Shown piece after piece: positions 22,987-29,753 of a stretch of 44,583 nt of DNA. Numbering within the stretch: the stretch's first letter is position 1; each line of letters starts with the position of its first letter. The notes beneath the pieces are model-generated. The model saw only the letters and a list, made by a program, of their open reading frames with translations, made no database searches and had not been told where the DNA came from. Origin of the DNA: Oscillospiraceae bacterium. GTDB taxonomy: Bacteria > Bacillota > Clostridia > Oscillospirales > Ruminococcaceae. Both the position numbers and the translations under genes were made by a program. The stretch is taken from assembly GCA_009777725.1 (NCBI GenBank), contig WRLG01000025.1:1-44583 (forward strand), read 5' to 3'.

Positions 22987-23595
22987 TTACCCTTCTATCT
23001 CCGCGCGTTCAAATCCGCTTTGTGCGTTCCCGTAAACTATGATTGTATGGTCTGTAAAAATCCCGTCTGCATCAAGCCAAAACTCATAATCGCCGTTATG
23101 GCTTGTTTTTATGCTCGTTAATGTAAGCACGTTATAGAAATGGCTTTCGTCTATGCCGTCATCGTTCCAATCGTTGGCGAGGCTTAAAAGCTCGTCGGTG
23201 ACAAATCTGCGAATAAGCTTGTCTGTTTCATTTGGGTCTTTGAACAATAAATGCCCAAAGGTTACAGCTTTTAGGACTTCCTCTTCGGTATCGCCAACAG
23301 CTTCTTGTGTAATAATGTCCTTCTCGTGCAGCCATTCGATTTCACGTGTGAGTCTCCCAAACTTATCGCGCCAAAAATCACCCATTTTTTCGTCATGAAA
23401 GTCTGGCGGTCCTTTTTTCGCCTTTTTCTTGTCGTCAATCTTGGTAATAATAAAGCCATACGTCAAGAAAACGGCAAAGACAGCCGCAAAAAAGATAAAG
23501 ATATAATGCTCTTTATCCTCGATGCTCGCATAAATCCAAAAGCCGACAAATAAAAGGGCTGCAATGCTGGCGGCTATTGTGCTAATCGTTTTCAT
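22987..23595 (-). CDS. Two-TM membrane protein of unknown function
   Basis: About 202 residues. Two hydrophobic segments near the N-terminus (about 4-25 and 33-55) are followed by a basic DDKKKAKKG loop and a soluble acidic domain of about 140 residues. That domain includes WNDDGIDESHF, which resembles an EF-hand-like or dockerin-like DxD..D loop but is not a confident match. The ATG at 23595 is preferred over 23604 because GGTAGGGAGA is then at a normal distance. Its first seven codons (MKTISTI) are identical in DNA to the start of the next gene upstream, see the 20-bp repeat. No family recognised. Confidence 0.7.
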   Translation of the reverse strand: MKTISTIAASIAALLFVGFWIYASIEDKEHYIFIFFAAVFAVFLTYGFIITKIDDKKKAKKGPPDFHDEKMGDFWRDKFGRLTREIEWLHEKDIITQEAVGDTEEEVLKAVTFGHLLFKDPNETDKLIRRFVTDELLSLANDWNDDGIDESHFYNVLTLTSIKTSHNGDYEFWLDADGIFTDHTIIVYGNAQSGFERAEIEG

Positions 23596-23796
23596 GGTTT
23601 GCATTCTCCCTACCTTTTATGATTGAGAGGTTTCTTTCGCGCTTGCTATTATTTTGAAGCCGTATTTCTTGGCGGTGGCTTCTGCGATTTTGTTTGTACG
23701 TTCCGCACGTTGAGCAGGGGTCAAACCTTTTGTTTCCTCGTATATTTGAAGTCGGATATGATTGACCTCTTGCTCGATTGTGCTAATCGTTTTCAT
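23576..23796. repeat. 20-bp direct repeat at two gene starts
   Basis: ATTGTGCTAATCGTTTTCAT occurs exactly at 23576-23595 and 23777-23796, each time encoding the first residues MKTISTI of a minus-strand gene. This suggests that the start region of one gene was copied, or that an intervening deletion or insertion joined them. Confidence 0.8.
23617..23796 (-). CDS. Small partner (putative antitoxin) of the PIN toxin
   Basis: A 59-residue protein beginning MKTISTIEQEVNHIRLQIYE and continuing ETKGLTPAQRAER. The IRxxIYEETKxxTPxxR pattern is that of small proteins commonly paired with PIN-domain genes in Firmicutes and Cyanobacteria, where they are taken as antitoxins. GGAGGTGG precedes the ATG at 23796. 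In the reading frame that restores the PIN gene, its stop (23783) overlaps this start by 14 nt, so the two would be translationally coupled. The antitoxin role is inferred from pairing. Confidence 0.7.
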   Translation of the reverse strand: MKTISTIEQEVNHIRLQIYEETKGLTPAQRAERTNKIAEATAKKYGFKIIASAKETSQS

Positions 23797-24257
23797 CTTC
23801 AACCACCTCCATCGGATTAAAAATTTCAACGGCACGATAGCCGTTCAATGCGTTAATGCTCCCTGTGCCGATTTTCGTCTTGCGCTTGACGATGTGCTGG
23901 AAGTTCATGCTGATTGTCCATGTTGTTCACGGCGGCAACGGCGATGTGTACCCCATCGGTGCGGTATTTTTCGGGGATTACGTTTTCCGAAACATAAATA
24001 TCCGCTAACTTTTCCGCTTCTTCGCTGACGGTTAAAATAGCTATGTTGTATTCGCCGATAAGCGCAAACATCTTCTCGTATTTTTCGGTTGCCGCTTTCA
24101 CAAGTTCTTCAATAACAGCACCCGAAGTAAACGCTTCATATTTTCCCGCCGCTATTTCTTTGAATAGGGATATTGTGCTTGTATGTGCAAGCCCTCTGTC
24201 CTCGTCAAAGTAATGGTTAAACAGGGTGGTTTCCAAATAAATTTTCTGTTTTCTCAC
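23783..24257 (-). pseudogene. PIN-domain toxin gene (VapC-like), frameshifted
   Basis: The open frame from GTG 24257 (GGAGGG upstream) codes for a PIN-like ribonuclease: YLETTLFNHYFDED at the N-terminus, VIEELVKAA with a conserved acidic residue, and RTDGVHIAVAAVNNMD with the third acidic residue. After NNMD the open frame turns into an unrelated tail (stop at 23853). The adjacent frame reads MNFQHIVKRKTKIGTGSINA then LNGYRAVEIFNPMEVVE, which is exactly the C-terminus expected of this family, to a stop at 23783. A small indel near 23910-23918 (a 2-nt loss would fit) therefore breaks the gene, or the assembly has an error there. If intact it would be a VapC-type RNase. Confidence 0.75.
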
Positions 24258-24283
24258 GGGTTATTACCCTCCTTCACTAACGG

Positions 24284-24356
24284 GTGACACCTCCCTCAAA
24301 GAGGGAGGCTTGGAGTTTGCTCCCCTCCGGTCAGCGAAAAGCTGACGGGGGGAGGG
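24284..24356. repeat. Dispersed palindromic repeat, second copy
   Basis: GGTGACACCTCCCTCAAAGA and GGGAGGC match the element at 1-140 (opposite orientation). It is followed by a long hairpin, CTCCCCTCCGGTCAGC with GCTGACGGGGGGAG (24320-24353, GAAAA loop). It lies between the lepA 3' end and the PIN gene start and may help end lepA transcription. Confidence 0.75.
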
Positions 24357-24366
24357 ACAGCGGCGT

Positions 24367-26175
24367 TTATTCGTCAAATTTAAGCACTGCCATGAACGCC
24401 TCTTGCGGTACTTCTACCGTGCCGAGTTGGCGCATACGCTTCTTGCCTTCCTTTTGCTTTTCCAAAAGTTTCTTCTTTCGGGTAATATCGCCGCCGTAGC
24501 ATTTCGCCAAAACGTCCTTACGCATAGCCTTGACTGTTTCGCGGGCTATAACCTTACCGCCGATTGCCGCCTGAATCGGGACTTCAAAAAGCTGGCGCGG
24601 AATATTATCCTTAAGCCTTTCGGCAATCTTGCGTGCACGCGGATACGCGCTGTCGGCGAATACTATAAATGAAAGTGCGTCTACAATATCTCCGTTTAAC
24701 AGAATATCCAGCTTTACAAGCTTAGAGGGGACATAGCCCATAAGCTCGTAATCAAAGGAAGCATAGCCCTTGGTACGCGATTTAAGCGCGTCAAAAAAAT
24801 CATATATAATCTCATTAAGGGGTAGCTCGTAATGAAGCTCAACCCTTGTCTCTTCAAGATATTTCATATCTTTGAAAATGCCCCGCCGCTCTTGGCAAAG
24901 CTCCATAATCCCGCCGACATAATCGGAGGGGGTTAAAACGGTCGCCTTAACAACAGGCTCTTCCGCCGATTCAATCGTTGCAGGGTCGGGGTAGTTAGTC
25001 GGGTTGTCAATGTAAACGGTTTCACCATTGGTTAACGTCACCTTGTAAATGACCGATGGCGCGGTTGTTATTAAATCAAGGTTAAATTCACGCTCCAGCC
25101 GTTCTTGAATAATCTCCATATGCAAAAGCCCTAAAAACCCGCAACGGAAGCCGAAGCCCAGAGCAATCGAGGTTTCCGGCTCGAATGACAGGGAGGCATC
25201 GTTCAGCTTCAGCTTATCCAAGGAATCCCGCAGGTCGCTGTAATGCGCGCCGTCGGAGGGGTAGATTCCGCTGAAAACCATGGGGAGGACATCGCGGTAT
25301 CCCGGCAATGCGGTTTCGCAGGGGGCATCGGCATCGGTTATAGTATCGCCCACCTTAGCATCCCCTATAGATTTAATCGAAGCCGTTATAAAACCTACCT
25401 CGCCCGCGTGCAATTCGTTTGCGTTTACAAGCTCCGTAGCTCCCATGTAGCCCAGAGAGGCAATGGTAAATTCTGCCCCCGTTGCCATAAACCGAATCTG
25501 AGAGCCTGCTCTGACCGTTCCGTCAATAACCCGCACATAGCAGATTACACCCTTATAGCTGTCATAATAGCAATCGAAAATCAACGCCTTTAGCGGCGCG
25601 TCACGGTCGCCCTCCGGCGCGGGTATATCGGAAACAATTCTTTCCAATACCTCCTCAATATTAATCCCCGCTTTCGCCGAAATCCGAGGCGCGTCAAGCG
25701 CGGGAATCCCGATTATATTCTCTATTTCATTGCAAACCCGCTCCGGGTCGGCTGATATTAAATCTATTTTATTCACCACGGGCAGTACTTCTAAGTTGTT
25801 ATCCACGGCAAGATAGGTATTGGCAAGCGTTTGAGCTTCTATGCCCTGAGACGCGTCAACGACAAGAATCGCCCCTTCGCAAGCGGCAAGTGAGCGCGAT
25901 ACCTCATAGTTAAAGTCAACATGCCCCGGCGTATCAATCAGGTTAAACACATATTCCCCGCCCGCGTTTGACCTGTAGTTAAGGCGGACGGCGCGGGCTT
26001 TTATTGTAATGCCCCGCTCGCGCTCTATATCCATATTATCAAGAAGCTGCTCCTCCATATCGCGCTTTGTAACAGCCATGGTAAGCTCCAAAAGCCTGTC
26101 CGCCAAGGTGGATTTCCCGTGGTCTATATGGGCTATTATGCAAAAATTACGTATACTTTCGCGGTTATATGACAA
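24367..26175 (-). CDS. lepA: Elongation factor 4 (LepA)
   Basis: Ribosome-associated translational GTPase that back-translocates stalled ribosomes or assists initiation. G motifs are AHIDHGKST (G1), DTPGH (G3) and NKID (G4); the LepA-specific C-terminal region is present through [20 protein letters not shown] then [13 protein letters not shown]. Length 602 is canonical. The start is a TTG at 26175 (AAGGGGA about 10 nt upstream) with the family N-terminus [19 protein letters not shown]; the longer open frame is upstream noise. A promoter is at 26213-26241. Confidence 0.95.
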   Translation of the reverse strand: MSYNRESIRNFCIIAHIDHGKSTLADRLLELTMAVTKRDMEEQLLDNMDIERERGITIKARAVRLNYRSNAGGEYVFNLIDTPGHVDFNYEVSRSLAACEGAILVVDASQGIEAQTLANTYLAVDNNLEVLPVVNKIDLISADPERVCNEIENIIGIPALDAPRISAKAGINIEEVLERIVSDIPAPEGDRDAPLKALIFDCYYDSYKGVICYVRVIDGTVRAGSQIRFMATGAEFTIASLGYMGATELVNANELHAGEVGFITASIKSIGDAKVGDTITDADAPCETALPGYRDVLPMVFSGIYPSDGAHYSDLRDSLDKLKLNDASLSFEPETSIALGFGFRCGFLGLLHMEIIQERLEREFNLDLITTAPSVIYKVTLTNGETVYIDNPTNYPDPATIESAEEPVVKATVLTPSDYVGGIMELCQERRGIFKDMKYLEETRVELHYELPLNEIIYDFFDALKSRTKGYASFDYELMGYVPSKLVKLDILLNGDIVDALSFIVFADSAYPRARKIAERLKDNIPRQLFEVPIQAAIGGKVIARETVKAMRKDVLAKCYGGDITRKKKLLEKQKEGKKRMRQLGTVEVPQEAFMAVLKFDE

Positions 26176-26212
26176 TGTAACGCATCCCCTTATTAAATAA
26201 ATCACTATGATT

Positions 26213-26241
26213 ATTTTATCATACTGAAGGTATAATGTCAA
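26213..26241 (-). promoter_or_regulatory. Promoter of lepA
   Basis: Minus-strand TTGACA (26241-26236), 17 bp, TAAAAT (26218-26213). Confidence 0.75.
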
Positions 26242-26303
26242 TTAAAATATTTTATGGACAATTAAAGTTTCAACTTGACATCGTGGAAACCATTAAAAAC
26301 ATC

Positions 26304-26333
26304 TTGACAATTTATAGAAAGTAATGATATAAT
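26304..26333 (+). promoter_or_regulatory. Promoter of the JAMM-motif gene pair
   Basis: TTGACA (26304-26309), 18-bp spacer, TATAAT (26328-26333), about 55 nt before the start at 26388. Confidence 0.75.
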
Positions 26334-26387
26334 AAATATAAGAAATTTTGTTTAAAGATAAATTAAAACACGGAGTATTGGTCTTTT

Positions 26388-26906
26388 ATGGTTGTTATAA
26401 AATCGGAAGAGTATGTTCAGAAATTCATCGGGGTTACTTCATCGTTTGAGGGGGATAAGTTAGTTTCCGAATACGCTCTGCAGGCTATTCTGAATAATGA
26501 GGGTAATAATACCGAAGATGCTTATTTTCTTAATGCAAAAAGCGGTGAACTAATTGAACACTATAAGTTGGGTGAATTGGGCGGTAGTATATTTGAATTG
26601 CCTAAGCTTGATAATGACGAAAAAATAATAGCGATACATAATCATCCTAACAATGTGTCATTTAGCTTTAAAGATTTTGTTACTATGAATAATTTTTCGG
26701 AAATTAAGACAATGATAGCAGCGGCACATAACGGAGCGGTATATTTTATGTCTGTCGGCAACGGCAGAAGATTATCGCTTTATGAGGATAATCAAAAATT
26801 ATATTATGAAAACCTTTGGGGACGCTTTTACAGGGACATTGGCGGTGATGACGGGGCATTAAGAGAATTTGCCGGAGGATTGGGGTGGATTTTTTATGTT
26901 AAATGA
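26388..26906 (+). CDS. JAMM/RadC-like metalloprotease-motif protein
   Basis: A 172-residue soluble protein. The central IIAIHNHPNNVSFSFKDF contains HxHP...SxxD, the zinc motif of JAB/MPN (JAMM) proteases and RadC-like proteins, and a Glu upstream (LGGSIFELPKLD) could complete the site. The part after it (IKTMIAAAHNGAVYFMSVGN) also resembles domains found at the C-termini of MuF-type phage head proteins and polymorphic toxins. It overlaps the next small gene by 11 nt. It could be a toxin, a deubiquitinase-like protease or an inactive relative. AT-rich, unlike the neighbouring housekeeping genes. Confidence 0.65.
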   Translation: MVVIKSEEYVQKFIGVTSSFEGDKLVSEYALQAILNNEGNNTEDAYFLNAKSGELIEHYKLGELGGSIFELPKLDNDEKIIAIHNHPNNVSFSFKDFVTMNNFSEIKTMIAAAHNGAVYFMSVGNGRRLSLYEDNQKLYYENLWGRFYRDIGGDDGALREFAGGLGWIFYVK

Positions 26907-27096
26907 AAAATTTGAAAGGATATTGCAGTTTGACGGCAATAAGCCTATTGAATTAATGACGGCAGAGGAAAGGGATGATTATTTTATCTCTATAAGCGGC
27001 ATGAATTATGATGATTGGTGCGAGCATTATAAAGACGATACTTTAGAATCTTTGAGGGAAGAATTGCGTGTTTCCATACTTAAATACGCAACATAG
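26896..27096 (+). CDS. Small acidic partner of the JAMM-motif protein
   Basis: A 66-residue acidic protein (MLNEKFERILQFDGNKPIEL, then MTAEERDDYFIS). The ATG at 26896 has GGGGTGGA at a normal distance inside the upstream gene, and the two genes overlap by 11 nt, which implies coupled translation. Overlap, small size and acidity suit an immunity protein or antitoxin for the upstream gene, but no family is recognised and the role is inference. Confidence 0.65.
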   Translation: MLNEKFERILQFDGNKPIELMTAEERDDYFISISGMNYDDWCEHYKDDTLESLREELRVSILKYAT

Positions 27097-27140
27097 TTGT
27101 ATTTTCTTCAAGAGATTCTTGATGAGGAGGACGAAGAGGG

Positions 27141-28229
27141 ATGGAAACTAAACAAACTAAACTTTTTGCCGCTGAATATGTAAATTCGGGGCGGCAGACG
27201 GAGCTTGATTGGGCGAGAGGGCTTGCTATATTTTTTATGGTTTGGATACACGTAGCGGAGGAATTGGTAGGTTTCCCGCCGGGGGTCACTTCAAATATTC
27301 TGGCACTTGCGGGCGGACCGCTTGCCGCTCCTACATTTATGATGTTGATGGGCATCGGGATTGTATACTCAAAAAGAAGCGAACCCAAGAAAATGGCTAT
27401 GCGGGGCATTTCTCTGCTCTGCATCCACTACGCGCTGAATTTTTCTGCACTCGGTATGCCGAGCTTAATTAAATTCGTCCAAGCCCCAAGTCAAGAGCAA
27501 CTGACCAGTGCTTTTACTTATACTTTCGGAATCGATATTTTGGCATTTTCGGGGCTGACCTTTCTGCTCTTCGCGCTTAAAGAAAAATTACGGCTCAAAA
27601 CCGTCCACCTCGTCATATTCGCGCTTGTTTTGTCCTGTTTGAATTTTATATTTACAGTCCCGGTTGATAATTTAGCGTTAGGGGCGTTTTTGGGGCTTTT
27701 TGCCAGAGTTAACCCCTACTCGTATTTTCCGCTGTTATCATGGTTTTGCTATCCTGTCATAGGCTATTTGTTTGGGGATTTGCTGAAACGCTGTACCGAC
27801 AAAAAGCTTCTTTACAAATATCTGTTTCCCATAGCATTGCTTATCATTGCAGTCATGACATTATGCGCTGATAAATACGGCGCAAATATCTGGAATGTCG
27901 AGCTTGACGTTTGGAATACCGGCTATTATTATCAAGATTTCTTTCAATACATACTGGTCGGCGGAATATTTTTTGCTTGGGTCAGCTTGCTTTATGCCAT
28001 ATCAAGCGTAAAGGCTTTGGGCTTTTTGGGCAAGCAATTATCAAGGCTCAGCAAAAATATAACGGTTATCTATTGCTTTCAATGGCTGATTATCGGCTGG
28101 AGCTTTATCCTAATCGCGCCGGAATTTCCCGAAAACAGTTACTGGAGCATACCGTTTGGGATTCTTGTAACCATTATGTCTGATGTGCTTGCGGTTTTAT
28201 TCAAAAAATACGTCAAACGAGCTGCTTAA
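27141..28229 (+). CDS. Acyltransferase-like polytopic membrane protein
   Basis: A 362-residue integral membrane protein with about ten hydrophobic segments. The N-terminal ELDWARGLAIFFMVWIHVAE resembles the first helix of acyltransferase-3 and heparan-glucosaminide N-acetyltransferase-like (DUF1624) families, in which a His in this helix is catalytic. The later YPVIGYLFGDLLKRC-type turn and the C-terminal FKKYVKRAA also fit. AGGAGGACGAAGAGGG precedes the ATG. It may acylate a cell-surface glycan; the substrate is unknown. It follows the JAMM pair by 44 nt and may be cotranscribed with it. Confidence 0.75.
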   Translation: METKQTKLFAAEYVNSGRQTELDWARGLAIFFMVWIHVAEELVGFPPGVTSNILALAGGPLAAPTFMMLMGIGIVYSKRSEPKKMAMRGISLLCIHYALNFSALGMPSLIKFVQAPSQEQLTSAFTYTFGIDILAFSGLTFLLFALKEKLRLKTVHLVIFALVLSCLNFIFTVPVDNLALGAFLGLFARVNPYSYFPLLSWFCYPVIGYLFGDLLKRCTDKKLLYKYLFPIALLIIAVMTLCADKYGANIWNVELDVWNTGYYYQDFFQYILVGGIFFAWVSLLYAISSVKALGFLGKQLSRLSKNITVIYCFQWLIIGWSFILIAPEFPENSYWSIPFGILVTIMSDVLAVLFKKYVKRAA

Positions 28230-28282
28230 CAAAATCACCCGTTCAGCGATAATAAAATGCAAAACCTAAAGGAGAAATCTAT

Positions 28283-28888
28283 ATGCAGGCGTATACAGGT
28301 TATTTTGAAAATGAGCGTTTCTACCCTAAAGGGCGGGCTATACGCGAAAAAGGGCGGCAAAGGGCTGTATTAACGCTGATTGACGATGCGTCACCCGGCA
28401 CATCGGAACGCTTGGAGGAATTTGATAAAATTGCTCATATGCTGCGCTCCGAAAATAATACGGAGGTTCAAGAGCAGGACAAACGCCCCGCTTTCGCCTA
28501 CGCGCCCAACGCGGATATTATAGCGTATTTTATACAGGGAAATGAGCATGTCTCCGATTCTATCCGAGCAATTATTACGGAGGGGCAGTTGCTTGTCCTG
28601 CCGCCAACGGTATTTTTTGAACTGCGGCGCGGTTTTATACGCAAGCCGGATGCGGTTAAGGAGAGAACTTTTGACTGTATCTGCAATCTTTTTCCCATCG
28701 GTGAAATGAGCGTTACGGCATGGGAGCACGCGGCGCGGATATACGCGGACAGCCGAACTGCCGGCTATCCCGTTACCGACATCATTACGGCGGCTTTTTG
28801 CATAGCGGGCGGGCATAAGCTCATCACCGCCAATCCAAGGCGTTTTTTTGGAGTTGACGGGCTTTCGGTTGTCGATTGGAAGGCATGA
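28283..28888 (+). CDS. Antitoxin-like domain fused to a PIN domain
   Basis: A 201-residue protein. Residues 1-36 (MQAYTGYFENERFYPKGRAI..., ending RAVLTLIDD) match the N-terminus of small antitoxins normally encoded as a separate gene before a PIN toxin. Residues about 72-201 form the PIN domain: ADIIAYFIQGN, VFFELRRGF with the conserved Glu, PVTDIITAAF with the conserved Asp, and the TANPRRF end. The usual first acidic LDTN reads PNAD, so the first catalytic Asp is displaced or lost. AAAGGAGAA precedes the ATG. It looks like a natural fusion of a toxin-antitoxin pair and may be inactive or self-inhibited. Confidence 0.75.
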   Translation: MQAYTGYFENERFYPKGRAIREKGRQRAVLTLIDDASPGTSERLEEFDKIAHMLRSENNTEVQEQDKRPAFAYAPNADIIAYFIQGNEHVSDSIRAIITEGQLLVLPPTVFFELRRGFIRKPDAVKERTFDCICNLFPIGEMSVTAWEHAARIYADSRTAGYPVTDIITAAFCIAGGHKLITANPRRFFGVDGLSVVDWKA

Positions 28889-28970
28889 GCCCCTGCGAAT
28901 TTTGATACAGGCGGTCAATAAAGAACCGAATATAGTGAAAATATGAGTATAAAGAGTATATAACGAACAA

Positions 28971-29010
28971 CCCTTTCATAATCTGTATTATAGTACAAGA
29001 TATGAAAGGG
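28971..29010 (+). promoter_or_regulatory. Hairpin covering the cwlD ribosome binding site
   Basis: CCCTTTCATA (28971-28980) and TATGAAAGGG (29001-29010) are perfect inverted repeats; inner ATCT/AGAT and GTA/TAC pairs can extend the stem. The right arm contains the Shine-Dalgarno GAAAGGG of the amidase gene, so the folded mRNA would block initiation. It could equally be an operator; which one is not decided by sequence. Confidence 0.6.
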
Positions 29011-29018
29011 TGTTTTTT

Positions 29019-29753
29019 ATGAAAATAAGCCGTTTAAAAATAAAGTGGAACGTGGTTTTTGTCGCTCTTACATTCTGCGCGGCGGCGGCGGTTATTACAT
29101 ACGCTTCGTCAAAGCTTGATAATGCTGTAGTCGTAAGCACAGAGCCTCAGGCTAAGAAAATGGTTGTGATTGACGCGGGGCATGGCGGCATGGACGGCGG
29201 CGGCTCAGCGGCGGACGGCACGATGGAGAAGGGGATTAACTTAAACATCGCCCTCTCTGTCCGCGATATGTGCGTTTTTTTCGGTTATTCAACCGAGACG
29301 ACCCGTGACAGGGATGTTTCCATACATGACCGTGAGGTGAAAGGGGTTAGGAATCAAAAGGTTTCGGATATGGAAAACCGCCTTGCTTTATTTAATAAGT
29401 ACCCCGGAGCGGTCTGCATTTCGATTCATCAGAATATCTTCACCGACCCGCAATACCGGGGCGCGCAGATGTTTTTTTCGGAAAATGTCCCCGAAAGCGA
29501 AAGGCTTGCTTCTATCATGCAAAGCAGCTTTGTCAGAAATCTTCAGCCGGATAATATGCGGGAAATAAAGCCCAGCGGCAGTGAGCTTTTTTTATGCCAT
29601 AACAGCATCAACCCCGCAGTTATGGTAGAGTGCGGATTTTTGACAAACCCGGAGGAAGCCGAGCTTTTGAAAGACAGGGACTATCAGCGTTTAGCGGCGT
29701 TCACCATCTTTTCGGGGATTAAAGAGTTTATAGTTTCATCGCCTTCAGTCTGA
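29019..29753 (+). CDS. cwlD: N-acetylmuramoyl-L-alanine amidase, CwlD-like
   Basis: Zinc amidase (Amidase_3) cleaving the MurNAc-L-Ala bond. The N-terminal hydrophobic segment (about 11-30) is a signal or anchor. Zinc and catalytic residues are visible in VIDAGHGGMDGG, MEKGINLNIAL, SIHQNIF and MVECGFLTN. Length 244 fits CwlD, which acts with a deacetylase to make muramic-delta-lactam in spore cortex; a sporulation role is inferred from this similarity. The ATG at 29019 lies 8 nt after GAAAGGG, which sits in a hairpin. Its 3' end overlaps the convergent copA gene by 26 nt. Confidence 0.88.
   Translation: MKISRLKIKWNVVFVALTFCAAAAVITYASSKLDNAVVVSTEPQAKKMVVIDAGHGGMDGGGSAADGTMEKGINLNIALSVRDMCVFFGYSTETTRDRDVSIHDREVKGVRNQKVSDMENRLALFNKYPGAVCISIHQNIFTDPQYRGAQMFFSENVPESERLASIMQSSFVRNLQPDNMREIKPSGSELFLCHNSINPAVMVECGFLTNPEEAELLKDRDYQRLAAFTIFSGIKEFIVSSPSV

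Noticed and set aside
23853-23908. The open-frame C-terminus of the PIN protein (HELPAHRQAQDENRHREH) as its real end
   Set aside because: It is out of frame relative to the family C-terminus, which is present in the adjacent frame.
27101-27180. Small ORF (LYFLQEILDEEDEEGWKLN) overlapping the acyltransferase start
   Set aside because: It needs a TTG start without SD and overlaps the strong SD of the larger gene; likely chance.
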